Shown piece after piece: positions 32,907 to 45,266 of a stretch of DNA of 64,000 bases. How positions within the stretch are numbered: position 1 is the stretch's first letter; every line of letters starts with the position of its first letter. The position numbers and the translations under genes were made by a program. The notes beneath the pieces are model-generated. The model was not told the DNA's origin. It saw only the letters and a program-made list of their open reading frames with translations, and made no database searches. Source of the stretch: Lunularia cruciata (Eukaryota; Streptophyta; Marchantiopsida; Lunulariales; Lunulariaceae); contig OX419762.1 in assembly GCA_948567375.1 (NCBI GenBank), positions 1,679,001-1,743,000 of the forward strand, given 5' to 3'.

Positions 32907-35900
32907 TGGGTTCTAGATTGCTATTAATGGTAGCATTTTAGGAACTCTCCAGTTGAGCATCCTTGTGGATACAAGGAATTTATAAATTTTTTACTCAAGC
33001 CACTTTGATGTATTGTCCCATTGGACATACATGTGGCTTCAAAGCTAAGCTCCAATTAACCAACTTCAGGCAATCTATCAAGTACCTCGAAGTAAAGTAT
33101 GGTAGATGCATGCTACATAGGTCAACTCATGGAGATTTGGCAAAAAAATGTCCTCCCATAGGATAGCTTCACCTAACATGCACTTGGTCCTTCAAAGTTC
33201 CCAAAATTCCATACCAAATGCCTATAACAAGGTGAATTGTAGGTCTCTAAATTTGCTCAAAGAGAGACATGGCGGGTGATTGCCACTCTTGTGATCAATG
33301 ATATAGGATCAAATTGGTAGATATACTCCACCAAGATGAAGACTAACATCTCCCATTTTAGCTAGCTAAAGGCTACAAATATTTCCTTTGGCATGTATTT
33401 GGTGAGATTGGGTTGAGGAAGGAAGGGATACCAAGCCGATCATTCTTTATCCACCCTATAGAATGCCTCCACCATTGCTTCTACTTGATTCATGTTAATG
33501 ACTCCCAAAGGCCAAATTGTCATGAAGAGCAGGAGTCTAGTAACCCCTATGGATTATAGTTGGACCCATGGTGAGGAAGAATGACCAGGTAGTCACTCCT
33601 AAAATTCATGGAATTTTTTTAACATGATCTTGGAAAACTTTTGGTGCTAGTGTTCATATGGCTATCATGTGCCATGCACAACTTTCTAACACCTTGATAT
33701 TTTGCATGTGTGGGATCATAAAGATTTTCTGTATAGGGTTCCTAGGTTCTAGGGCCTAGGAGATAGTCATGTGATAGTCATGAAGTGTAGGAACTCTTCC
33801 TTTAGAGTATTGGTACTTTTTGCCAACTACTTCACTAGTTCCACGGCTTTCATGAGCAAGCTAGTTTCTAAAGGTCCAACTATCCCAAGATTCTAGAGGT
33901 CCTCATAGGGTAGCTCATCCTCCTCTTTTGGTGTGGAAAGACATGGGTTAGCAAAGGCATCTCTTTCCTTGGATCTTGCAGTAGGTCATATAGTTCCACT
34001 AGACTCTTGGTGGGCCTCATAAGGGCTTAGTTGGCTCATTCTTTCTTCTAGCAAATCCAACACAGTAGCATCCTCCATGTGGTGTTAGTTGATCTCCTCT
34101 CCAACCAGACTAAGTATGTCCACAATATGGATGGTATCTATTGTACTCCTTGTATTCTAGTACTCATTAATCACCAACTTTTCCCTAGATGATGTGTTTA
34201 ACATTCCAATAATTCCTTCTTCCACAATGTTGTCATCTCTTCTTGGGGAAACTCCACCCGTAGCCTCCTTGTGTATAGGACTACTTCCCATATTTCCCTT
34301 TTTAGTAGAGCTACCCCATATTTTTCTTGGGGAAGACTGAGAAAAAATTCCTTGCCCAAAAGAGGAAGTAGCTTGATGCAAACCAGAAGTGGGTATTCCA
34401 CCTCTTGCAAAACTTCCCTTGCATGAAGACTTGACCTCATAATCATTGGAGTCATCTTTAGGAGCTCTTCTTGAGGTAGGGTCTTTGGATTTGGCACCCT
34501 AGATCTTGTATTCCTTTGCCTCAAAATCCTTGTCCATTGAGTGTTCCATTTTGTTGTGAGTAATAAACTAAAGCAATTGGCTCACTTGTTGTTCTAACTT
34601 CCAGTTTTGAATAGTAAGCTCATTTTGGGAAGTTTGTTAAGCATGTAATTTGGCTGCTCTTCATGTCTCTTCTCTTTATAGTAGAGGATATATTTTTTGC
34701 CATGAGCTATTTATTTCTTTAACTTGTTTATGATAAGTCATATGGAGGCTAACTCCCCTTTACAACTTTGTTGAACTTGCTCCTAGTTACTCTTATTTAT
34801 CTTGAGGACTAGGAGTTTTGCTTGGAAGATTTTAAGCTTGTCAATCTCCTTTTGGGACTTCTTAGAAGCTATGGATAATTCCCACAATTTCTTTTGTGCC
34901 AATTTGGATTCCTCTTTGGTGTGGCTTGCTTGGTCCCATATCAACTGGAGTTCCTCTTCATTCTTCTTGTTCTCCAAGTGAGCACAAGTCAATTGGTCAT
35001 CAACCATGGCCTTCTCATTCCAAAAAAATTAGAGTTATACTTCTATCTCTACAAACATGGTTGTACCATCGGCAACTTCTATTTGCAACTTGTCCACATT
35101 TTGGATCCACATGAGTTTAGCTTCTTGCAACTTGTGAGAACTTTCCTATAGAAATTATTCCCATTCCCCTTGTAGCTCCATGATCCTCTCTTGGGCCATT
35201 TGCTTGCACTTCAAATCTGTTTGCTTTTGTGCTTGGTCTAAGCATTCTACCCACTCATTAGAGTGCTCACTACTTATGAGACATTCCATGAAGCTATAAA
35301 TTATCTAAGCTAATGACCCCAATGCATCTCATTTTTTGGGTTCCTCCTACCACAAACTCTATATAATTGGTATATGGCAAGATCCCATAGGCTCTTTTTC
35401 ATGTGGGCCTCAGAAAATACTCAAGGCTTGAGGTATGAGTGAGGCGCTCACTTCTCTACAATTTTTGAACAGACCTGTAAGGGGTCATATTGTGCCCTTT
35501 GGGGTTATGGGAAAGTCATCCTTAATATTGATGACTTCTACCTTGTCATGTTGAGGAATCCTTCTCTTGGAAAGGGTGGTTTGAGACTTTGGGCATTTTG
35601 GGAGCACACTAAGCCTCTTCAAAGGCACTATTCTTCTTTTTGGTAAGGCAATCTCAACTTCCTCTTCATCATTTGGAGAATATTGAATTCTCACCTTTAG
35701 TTTCTTTTTGTCCTTGACTAGAGATATTTCCATGCTCTTCTCAAGGCTGGCCACTTTCTTCTTCTTACTACAAGAAGTTTCTTCTTTTATAGGATTGCCT
35801 AATTCCTACCATTCCTCTTCCCGCATCAGATAGGGGTTATCCTTTGTTTTAGCAGGTTTGCTCATTCCTTATTGGTCTATTTTGTGAAGTTGGCAGGTAG

Positions 35901-36101
35901 TAAGGCTGTTGGATGGGGACTCGTGTTTTGTCCCCCAACCCATTTTACCATCTCCATGTAACTTTTCTCAAATATGTGTAATTGCAAAGTTGGTAGCAAT
36001 TCCTTGGTAAGGTTCTCCCATTGAATGGCTCTTGGAGCTAGATGTTTGGGAATTGATACTTTACCTATTGATAAATCTTTCCTTCTGATTAAGCATTGCA
36101 T
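32907..36101 (-). pseudogene. Decayed coding region of unknown function, upstream part
   Basis: Minus-strand frames: 36,101-35,877 (MQCLIRRKDLSIGKVSIPKH), 35,754-35,485 (basic, KKLKVRIQYSPNDEEEVEIA), a coiled coil at 35,007-34,783 (ENKKNEEELQLIWDQASHTK), 34,524-34,157, then to 32,910 broken text such as NQVEAMVEAFYRVDKE, YSPCYRHLVWNFGNFEG-like and EVLDRLPEVG. Stops occur every few dozen codons. The order suggests a large protein with a central coiled coil, continuing at 28,690. I do not recognise it; it may be another repeat-borne gene. Confidence 0.4.
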
Positions 36102-36109
36102 ATAGAACT

Positions 36110-37165
36110 GAAGATCTAATTCAGATTTTTATATAAGCTTTTCATAAGTTTGGGCAAAAAAATTAGATTTTTTCATTCACTTATGAATCAAGTACTTAAT
36201 GCAATTTACCAAATATTGGCATTATTCATTTTGGAGTTGCTCTCAAAAACAGCCATCATGTGGTTATTTTTTTGACCAAAAAACCAAAAAATATGCTGAT
36301 ATAAAATGGGATCCCTGCCACCAGTAGGATCAAAAGTGGTTGTATTAAAGTTTCTCTAAGTTAGTAATGGTAATTGCACTTTTTTGTATGCTTGTTTTAG
36401 TTGTTTTTCCTTTTTTGACAACCTTGGGGCCTTGTTGGATAGTATTTTGGTTTTGTGGTGTCCAACAAGACAAAGTCCAAGGCCTTGTCTGATAAAAAAG
36501 GTACTTACACAAAAAACTGATATTTCTTTCATGCTTGACATGGTTTTGGACTATATCTTCATCTCTTTCTATTCATACTTGCTTTGATATGCACAATCTT
36601 AACAAACCCCACACTGGTCAAATGTACTTTGTGTACGATCATGTCACAGATGCATTAGCACTCATAAGGAAAGGTCTCTCCTCTTTTCCTTCTCTATAGG
36701 GATTGCTTTCTAGAAGTTTGAACAACATTCTCATAGTTTGGTGAATATTACTAGGGCATAATCTGATGCCTCCCCATGTAACACACTTCAAATAATAGCG
36801 TCAATTACTGATGGAATCAAAAAGGACACATTGTCCACCTATTAGTTAGTGAAATTTGTCATAGTGTAGAAAAGGAATGGATGTGTTATTCTAGCTATTG
36901 AGAACCCATTTTTGTTCATGGTTCCCATAAGACCATCAACATTGTTGAAAAATAGAAGCCCAAGAAAGTGTTATGGGCTCAAATAGAATTCCCTCCAAGC
37001 TAGAGGAATATCTTTTGTCCTTGTCTCTTATGAGAATAAATCCTATATCATATCCTTTGTGATGGGAATTCTCACAAAACTTTTCTCACTTGGTACGGGA
37101 ACAAGTAGATGTATCACTTTGGACTCAATTTGGATTTTGTCTGCAATTGCCAAGATTCTTGGGAA
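36110..37165. other. AT-rich spacer, nothing recognised
   Basis: Short frames on both strands (for example 36,356-36,541 minus), no motif. It may be the leader of the decayed coding region to the left. Confidence 0.5.
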
Positions 37166-37170
37166 CTCTT

Positions 37171-37738
37171 TGTAATACCAATAGCTAGACATATTATCTA
37201 GAGGTGAAAAATGGGTTGGTAACATCTAAAAGGATGTTATAAATGATGAACTAAGTAGATCACATAGAGGTATCACCAAAAGAGTAATTCTACATATAGA
37301 GATAGAGCCAAAAATAGCCTAAACTTTAGAGCCAATTTTAAAGGTCTAAATGGATGAATTAGGCCCAAAAAAATGTGCACTTATGCCCCAAAGAAAAGAA
37401 AGCCTAGCCTTTCCCTCTATTTGTCTTGTCTAGAACTTTCCAATGGTACCTCACCCATATAATTATGAGATTCATAGATGAAGATTTCCTTTGGTCAAAG
37501 CTTATTTGACCAACCAGATAGGATCAAAACCAACATGTCACCCATGCATGCAACTAATCTAAGGGTAGAGCTCATTGACATACCACTAATCCATGCATTT
37601 GATCAAAAGGTAGAGCTTTCTTTGAGGGAATCTTCTTTGATATCTAATAAAGACAATGTGCTCCTTTGGGGCATCAGAGTTTTGAGTGTGAAGCTTTGTG
37701 TTTCTTCTTCCGGGTTCTCTTGTCCTTGGAACATTACA
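37171..37738 (+). repeat. Solo LTR (TGTAATAC family)
   Basis: A 568-bp unit, TGTAATACCAATAGCTAGAC to GGAACATTACA, with a perfect 5-bp duplication CTCTT on both sides (37,166-37,170; 37,739-37,743). No internal retrotransposon sequence, so it is a solo LTR from recombination between the two LTRs of a former element. Confidence 0.9.
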
Positions 37739-37743
37739 CTCTT

Positions 37744-38890
37744 CCTCTATTGGTAGGAAGAACTTATAAGCTACAAAATTCCAAAGCTTTTTGTGCTCTA
37801 TATTCTTCCTTATTGTAGGATCTATATTGCTAAAGTTGCATAAGTAGCCAGATTGAATGTAGATTGGTGCCTCTTATTTGGTGTTGTTTTGTGGTGCCAT
37901 GTTGTTCTTATCTCTCAAGATTTTTCCTTCCATTGCTGATAACTTCTCTTTGACCTGCTTTGGATAAGCATAGCTTTCTAATTCCTAAAAAATTTGTTTG
38001 TAAATCTTTTCAAGGTTGTTGGTTGAAAGCACTTTATCCTCATAACGGTTGTCAACTATGAATCTTAGTTCTTGAGTATAGATAACAACAATTTCTTGTC
38101 CCATTTGGTCTAACTAGTCTAAGAGAGCTCTTTCTATCACTCTCAAAGCAAGTTCTTGCTTGTGTTGCACGTGTATTTCTTAATTCCTCCTTTGACAACT
38201 TTGTCTTCCATAATTGATTTTCTTTTGTCTAGTCTACTTTCCCATAGTGACTTTTCTAAAGAATTTGAGTTCTTGCATTTTGGCTCATACAAGAATCAAG
38301 ATTTTCATGACTAAGGATTTATTAATGATAGAATGGTGGTGAATTGAGTTCCCTTAGGGGTTTTTTTGGACTAAGGTCCTTGTCAAACATCATACCTTTT
38401 CAAACTAGTAAATTTTTTATATGCAAAGCATGCTATCTCTTAATTAAATATAAAGTGTCATATTCCACTTGGTATTTTTTCATTTTAGCATCCAAAGCAT
38501 CACTTCTGTGGTGCCTTTTTTTATTGAATGCATCTATGGTACACACATTTTTTGTTTTTGGTAGTTTTTAGGGGAGGAAGTGATATTTGAAGTAGAAAAG
38601 AAGGTTAGATGGAAGAAATTGGCAGATTCAAACCTGAAGTAGAAAATCTGATCCAACTTAAGGAAGTTGACTTTGTATTGGAGAGGAAGAACACTCAAAT
38701 TGGACCTAAAAGGATGGACTATCCTAAGTGGGAATACTTCACATTATGGTGAAGACAATTGATGCAAGGATCTTCAATTGCAAGCTCAACTTAGGCCATA
38801 CCAACCAAATAAACGATGCTCATCATGGACAACTAACCTTTTGTGAAGCTATACAAGAAAGTGATAGGAATAAAAACATGAATCAGGTGT
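37744..38890. other. AT-rich DNA with a short decayed coding-like stretch
   Basis: On the minus strand about 38,180-37,880 reads like ALRVIERALLD then EIVVIYTQELRFIVDNRYED and KEKLSAMEGKILRDKNN, helical and possibly from a coiled-coil protein, with stops. The plus frame 38,344-38,571 has no motif. Nothing else is recognised. Confidence 0.35.
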
Positions 38891-38899
38891 GATTTTTGA

Positions 38900-39514
38900 C
38901 TAAGTTTTGATGAAAAATGACTGAAAATCAAAGAAGTATAAAATCAAGGCTTGGCAAAAAGAATTTTGCAATGTTGAGTCAAATTTGTCATATGAATTTT
39001 TGTAGTCCATCGGATCAGAGTAGAGTTGCAAGCCAAGTTGTGGGGTTCTTGTGCGCAAAATCAAGTGAGGAAGAGTGAGTCAAGATGCTGCTCAAGGGAG
39101 GTTGCTAGGTTTCTCCCATCTCAATCAAAAATCTTGCTATTAGGAAAGTAGATATGGTTTCCTAATTCAAAATAGCAAACTTTGGATCACTTGAGTTTTC
39201 CAAGATTCATGATAAAGATAGCCGCATGCAATTGTGAGGATGGTCCAAGTGCAAAGGAGAAGAAAGGAAATCCCTCTATTTGGACTAAAGCCAATTGGAG
39301 GTTGGTGCTGGAGAATGATGCAAGAGAACCTAAGTGGATCACCTTGGATCAAAAGTGTGATCCTTTGGAAGAAATGGAGGAAGTGTCATTGAGTGAACCC
39401 AAAAAGAAGAATAAGTATAAAGTGTACACCTACATGGACCCGTCGAGGCAAAGTATCATTGGAGTAGTGATGGCAATGATGAAGCCAGAGTGTAGCACTT
39501 ATGTGACAAAGTAG
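38900..39514 (+). pseudogene. Fragment F: N-terminal domain of the 3.8-kb family ORF in opposite orientation
   Basis: The plus-strand frame 39,182-39,514 (110 codons) reads FMIKIAACNCEDGPSAKEKK, NWRLVLENDAREPKW, KNKYKVYTYMDPSRQSIIGV and MMKPECSTYVTK. It aligns with the same domain in copies B and C. Just upstream is KLWIT, where the FLAWNWN segment has been deleted. It is the only family member with this orientation and is cut at its right by copy E. Confidence 0.8.
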
Positions 39515-40671
39515 TATGGCAATCCAACAAGTATCACTTTTGTGGTAATTAGCAAGTAACAATTTGTTCCCATAGAGACACGAGTAAGAAATGGTCAAAT
39601 ATGAGGTAAAATGTCACAAATAGTTCTTCTTGGTTGTATCTTTGATCTCTCAAGTAGAAACCACACCCAAAAGAGAGCAACAAGTATTGAATCATAGTCT
39701 CACCATAAATCATAATACCCAAAATCATAGTTCTCAAATCCTTTCCAATTCAACCTCAATTGTGATGATTCAATTCTTCTCAAAGAAGTCTACTTCACCA
39801 CAAAATGACTTCACCTCAAAATTATATTCCACTCCTCCATTGAAGGCACAACTTACTCAATCAAAATTGCTTTGCATGAATCCAACATTGCGCTCACAAA
39901 TGTACAATACTACCAACACTACAATTCCTCATGGATATATCAAGGCATGCTTTGATTGCTATCTACTTAGGATCAAACACACAAAATGAAATCAGAGTTG
40001 TGGAATCTAACATCCAACACTCATTGAATTACACTTTGAACTTCTCCAAATACTCACAAACACACACATAGGATTGATACTTGGAAATTAACTGAAATGA
40101 CAAGCACTAAGTTTTAGCACTTTGCTTTACTCAACTTTGAAATTACAATACTTAACAACAACACACTACAAATGTCACCTTTAAATAGCACTATGACAAT
40201 TATCTAACAACATACTGTTCTACAACAACTTTACCAATGTGAAGATCCAAAATGACAATCCCCTCTTCATATCTACCTCTTCATATCTCAAAACTATTAC
40301 TAATTCAATCTGATGGCTACTTCAACTTTAGCTTCTAAACCCAATGTTCCCACAATCACTTTGTCTTTGGGTTTGACTACAATTATGATTGCTTTTTTCC
40401 CTTCTATCCTATCTTTAGCCTGAACTGAAATTGAAGTCATGGGTCTACTAATTACTTCCTCCTTCTTTACACTGACTACTCGTAATGTCTTAGGTAACTC
40501 ACTTGTACTCCTACATATGCAGACACTTGTACTCCTACATATGCTACTTTGTATCTAGCTTCTTCCTTCACACTACTCCAAAGTTTTTCCAAGTCTAATC
40601 TTACTAGATCTAATTTGAGACTCACATTGCCTCCTATCTCCATCATCTTCCTATCTACATGGTCTCTTAGG

Positions 40672-41409
40672 TGTTATATTTAGAGGATAGAGAAACAAAA
40701 TAGAGAAAACACAAATTCAACACTCAAGCTCCGATGCTCCAAAGGAGCACATTCTCTTTACTATATAGCCAAAGAGGATCTCTTCCAAGGAAGCTCCACT
40801 ATAGGATTAGGTACATGGATAGGTGACATGTAAGAAAGCTCTACCCTTAGATTACTTGCTTGGATGGGTGACATGTTGGTCTTAGTCCCATCTGGTTGGT
40901 CAAATAGGCTTTGATAAGAGGGAATCTTCTTATAGGAATCTCAAAATCACGTACATGAGGTATTGTTGGAAAGCTCTTGATGAGACAAAATTGGAGGAGG
41001 GAGGGGAAGCCTTACCTTAAATATTTCAGTTGGGGACAAATGTACACATTTTTGAGGCCTAATTCATCTGTTTAGGCTTCCAAAATTGCCTATGAAGTTT
41101 TTAGGCCTATTTTGGCTTCTAGCCTATTAGAAGAAGTGATCTTTTGGTGATACCTCTATCTGATACACTTTATCTATCATGTGTAATATCCTTTTAGATG
41201 TCACCACCCCAAGTTTCACCTCAAAATCATATGCTTAGCTATTGATTCTAAAGTTTCCAAGCATATTTTGGTTTTTGGGTCTATTAGTAAAAGTACTCTT
41301 TTGGCAATATCTCTTTTTGATCTATTTAGTTTATCATGTATAACATTCTTCCATACATTACCAAACCAAATTTCATCTCTAGATCATATGTCTAGCTATT
41401 GGTATTACA
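40672..41409 (-). repeat. Solo LTR (TGTAATAC family) inside copy E
   Basis: A 738-bp unit, plus-strand ends TGTTATATTTAGAGG and CTATTGGTATTACA, flanked by perfect TTAGG duplications (40,667-40,671; 41,410-41,414). One of the longest copies in the window. Confidence 0.92.
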
Positions 41410-41607
41410 TTAGGTGAATTAACAACTTGTACATGACAATATCCTTGCCTTTCTCTTCCTTGTCTCCTACACTGACACTTCAAGTTGTGCAGTCTTGCTT
41501 CCTCCATTTTGACCTTGGCTTCAACACTCAACATTGCTTTTAACTCCACAACTTCTCCTACTCAACTATCTCTCTCCTTGGAATTATCTTCTCTCAATTG
41601 CTCTTGA

Positions 41608-42372
41608 TGTCTCAATACTCCGAGGATAGGAGACCTGAAGAAAAACACACCATGAGAAACACACAATTTCACACTCAAACCTCCGATGCCCCAAGAGAGC
41701 ACCTTCTCTTTATTATATAGACAAAGAGGATCTCCTGTCAGTAAGCTCCACCATAGGATTAGGCACATAGATAGGTGATATGTCAGCAAGCTCCACCCTT
41801 GGATTACTTACTTGAATGGGTGACATGTTGGTCTTAGTCCTATTTGGTTGGTCAAACAAGCTTTGATTAGAGGGAATCTTTTAAGGAATCTTCTTGTAGG
41901 AATCTCATAATCACGTGGGTGAGGTACTAGTGGAAAGATGATGAGACAAACCAGGGGGAGGGAAGGCCAGCCCTTTGTTTGTGGGTGGATTGGGAGGAGG
42001 GGAAATTTACACATTTTTGAGGCGTAATTTATCTATTTAGGCCTCCAAAATTGCCTTCAAAGATTTCAGGTATATTTCAATGCCTACTCTATTAATAAAA
42101 GTACCCTTTTGGTGATAAATCTTCCCAATCTATTTAGTCCATCATGTGTAACATCCTTCTAGATGTTACCAAACCAATTCTCACCTTTAAATCATATGTC
42201 TAGCTATTGGTTCTAAGGTTTTCAAGTCTATTTTGGTTTTTGCCCTGTTTCTAGAAGTACTCTTTGGTGACACTTCTATCTAATCTATTTTGACCATCAT
42301 GTATAACATCATTCCAGATGTTACCAAACCAAATTTCACATCTAGATCTTATGGCTAGCTCTTGGTATTACA
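41608..42372 (-). repeat. Second solo LTR (TGTAATAC family) inside copy E
   Basis: A 765-bp unit from TGTCTCAATACTCCGAGG to CTTGGTATTACA. Flanking 5-mers CTTGA and CTCGG differ by two transitions, consistent with a decayed duplication. It lies about 200 bp from the first one in the same orientation; the copy E sequence between them is continuous with the coding part on either side. Confidence 0.82.
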
Positions 42373-43586
42373 CTCGGCTTCTAATTCATTCCGGTATATC
42401 TTCAACTCATCCTTGAATTTTGCCTTCAATGCCTCCTTCTCTTCTAGATACTAGACTAGTTGATTCTCTACAATTCTGATCAGTCCTTGTAGTTTGTCTT
42501 TTTCTCAATGTCTATTTATCAACTCTCATTTCCAAGATTGATCTTTCTTCTTTGCACTTTTCCTCAGGCTCTCCCATTCTTGCTCCAACACCATTGCCAT
42601 CACCTTCAAATGTAGCACCTCCAAGCTTGTATCTGTTAATTATCCTTCAATCTCTCAAAAGCAAATTTTTTCTCCTTCAATTCTTTAGTTCATTGTTTGA
42701 GTTCTTTGCTGTGCTTCTCACAACTCTCCTTCAATTGATCAAAACTCTTTCTTCAAAGAACAACATCATCCTAAAGTTCTTTAACTTCTTTCTTCCCTTG
42801 AGTTAGCTTCTTCCTCAACTCCAAGTTATCATTACTCACAAACTTCAAGACATCAAACTCATCCCTCACTTCAAGATGCTCTTTCTTCAATTCTTCCTTC
42901 TTCTTCTACCACTGCACAAACAAAGGACAAACAATCTTTGATATAGACTTGACTTTGGTGTATGCTCCGTCATTGTTTGCTTTGTCATCATCTTTGGCTA
43001 GTGCTTTACCCCAAAGTCACAATCTTTGCACCTTCATAGTCACTCTATATGAGCTTGCTTCCTCCTCTTTGGCTTTGCTTGGACTTGGAGCTACAATGTG
43101 CACATTTCTCTTTGATCTTTCTGCCCTTGGAAATGCCAAGGCAGCCTCTCTTGCTTGTTCTTCCTCCAACCCTACTGCAAGTAACTCTAGACAAAGCTTG
43201 TCTCTTCCTTCCATACGGTCAATTGCTGCATAGAACTCCTAATCTTCTTCTCGCATTACTCTGTCCATTGATTGCTAGACTTTGGGTTTTCCTTCACTCT
43301 TGTTTCTAGACTCCCTACTCTACAAGGTGAACTCTTCTTTCTCTCCCAAGTCTTCACACTTTGACTTGGCTTTTCCTTTTGATTCTTCTTTCAAAGATTG
43401 TTTCTTCACTACCTCCATCTCTTGCTTTGATTTCAACTTCCTTGTCTGCTATAAAAGCAATGGCAATATTCTTCCTTTGGGTCTTCTCTTCCTTGGCCAC
43501 AAGATGTCCACAAACACTATCTTCTCCTTCCCATTCTTAATGTAGTGATCATTGCCTTCATGTTTATATTGCCTTGTTGTTTATAT

Positions 43587-43598
43587 TGATATCAAAGC
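43587..43598 (+). promoter_or_regulatory. Primer-binding site of the second chromovirus
   Basis: TGATATCAAAGC followed by AAGAATGG, matching TGGTATCAAAGCAAGAATGG of the first element with one G to A change. Confidence 0.8.
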
Positions 43599-43609
43599 AA
43601 GAATGGGAT

Positions 43610-44534
43610 AGATGGAATTTATGGACCACTAAATTATTTTCCCCCAAACCATTGGGATTTTTATGTCTATGTATTACCCAAGCATCATTCATGTAGTTCA
43701 TCATCTCATGCTTTGGGTAAAATTTTTTCAATATAATCACCTTGTTTGATGAACCCTTGATACTTCTGAGTGTAAATTATAAAGAATGGTGGATGTGTTA
43801 CATATACATAGCAACTTAAATGACTGTAGGTAGTTTGATAGAGTAGTAGCCATGGCAGCAGTGCCCAAAATTATCATTGTATGCAATAAAAAACTGAGCA
43901 TTTTACTCAATTGCTGGAACAAAGAGACCATCAATGACAATAGTATATAGAGAGAGCACCATTTCAAGAAGAAGAAGAGCACATTTGATTTCTGAAGCCA
44001 AGGTATTTGAAGGCAAGAATCTTTCAAGGATAATGGAGAATTTTATGTTTGATTGCCAAAGTAAATTTGAATCTACAAATCTTCAAGATGAACAAAGATA
44101 GATTCTCTTGGCTTCAAGCCAATTGGATAGAGTGGTAAAACTATGGTGATAACTTTGAGTGGAGCAAACTAAATTGTATTTTTTTGTGCCAATCTCAACA
44201 TAAGAAGAATTCAAGGATGCAATAATTGGAAAATTCTAAGTAATAAATGCCACACAAGATAGAATGGTAGAATTGGAGTAGATAGGTTCTACAAGAAGCT
44301 AAATCACTCAATTCTAGAATACCATAATGCAAGTTCTAAATATACTAGAAGGTGAAGCTCTGGTTTTGATTTATAAGAAGCTTAAAGTCATGCACTAAAT
44401 TGAAAGTGACCATGCATGAACCCAAACACTTTGAGGAAGCCATGCAATTTGTTGAGTGCTTTGATTCCTTGGTTGCCACAACTTGGTCTTGACCTTGACC
44501 TTGACCTTCATAAAACCTGCCAACACATTACACA
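43610..44534 (+). pseudogene. gag of the second chromovirus, upstream part
   Basis: Aligns with 12,930-13,870 of the first element segment by segment (GAATTTATGGACCAC, CATCATCTCA, AGAATTTTATGTTTGATTG, ATTCTCTTGGCTTC). Frequent stops. It ends at the CAAGT duplication of the solo LTR. Confidence 0.75.
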
Positions 44535-44539
44535 CAAGT

Positions 44540-45261
44540 TGTAATACCAAGAGCTAGCTATATGATCTCAAAGTGAAATTTGGTTTGGTAACATATAGAA
44601 TGATGTTATACATGATAGAAAAAATAGATCAGATAGAAGTATCACCAAAAGAATACTTCTACTAATAGAGCAGAAATTGAAACAAACTTGAAAACCTTAG
44701 AACCAATAGCTAGACATATGCTTAAAGGTGAAAATTGGTTTGGTAACATCTAGAAGTACGTTACACATAATGGACTAAATATATCAGAAAGAGGTATCAC
44801 CAAAAGGGGACTTCTACTAATAGAGTAGGGATTGAAACATGCCTAAAATCTTTGAAGGCAATTTGGGAGCCCTAAACGGATGACTTAAGCCTCAAAAATA
44901 TGTAGACCCCCCCAATGGAGTACAGGCTGGCCTTCCTTCCCCCTTGGTTTGTCTTGTTGAGAGCTTTCCATCGGTACCTCACCCATGTGATTTTGAGATT
45001 CTTACAAGAAGATTCTCTAAAAGATTCCCTTTGGTCAAAGTATGTTTGACCAACCAGATAGGATCAAGATCAACATGTCACCCATCCAAATAAGTAATCC
45101 AAGGGTAAAGCTTGCTGACATGCCACCTATCTATTATGGTGGAGCTTCCTTGAAGGAGATCTCCTTTGTTTATATAATAAAGGGAAGGTGCTCCTTTGGG
45201 CATCAGATGATTGAGTGTGAAATTTGTGTTTTTTCTCTTCTCTTGTCCTTGGAGTATTACA
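44540..45261 (+). repeat. Solo LTR (TGTAATAC family) in gag
   Basis: A 722-bp unit, TGTAATACCAAGAGCTAGC to GGAGTATTACA, with perfect CAAGT duplications (44,535-44,539; 45,262-45,266). The gag sequence on either side is contiguous in the sister element at 13,860-13,890, so one target copy restores the original site. Confidence 0.93.
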
Positions 45262-45266
45262 CAAGT

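Larger units (their letters stand above)
40315..43575 (-). pseudogene. Family ORF in copy E, C-terminal two thirds, interrupted twice
   Basis: Minus strand. Text near 43,550 (YIKNGKEKIVFVD) corresponds to the end of the N-terminal domain in copies B and C (YYxESGKEKI). It is followed by an acidic/Ser region with EEFTL-stop-SRESRNKSE near 43,330, coiled coil to about 42,380, then after the second solo LTR the region to 41,415, and after the first the C-terminus to 40,315. Heavily degraded. Confidence 0.6.
39515..43580 (-). mobile_element. Copy E of the 3.8-kb family, truncated and holding two solo LTRs
   Basis: The left end TATGGCAATCCAACAAG corresponds to TGTGACAACCCGACAAA with transitions. 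The common segments follow, including the TTTAAATAG box (near 40,190) and the C-terminal coding part (EVAIRLN-stop at about 40,315). The unit is interrupted at 40,672-41,409 and 41,608-42,372. It breaks off near 43,580 next to a retrotransposon PBS, so its far end and the N-terminal domain are missing. The most diverged copy, probably the oldest. Confidence 0.8.

Noticed and set aside
37171-37738. The TGTAATAC...GTATTACA units as MITEs or TIR DNA transposons
   Set aside because: The inverted match at the ends is only about eight bases, the duplication is 5 bp, and the same sequence forms the LTRs of a chromovirus with PBS and PPT.
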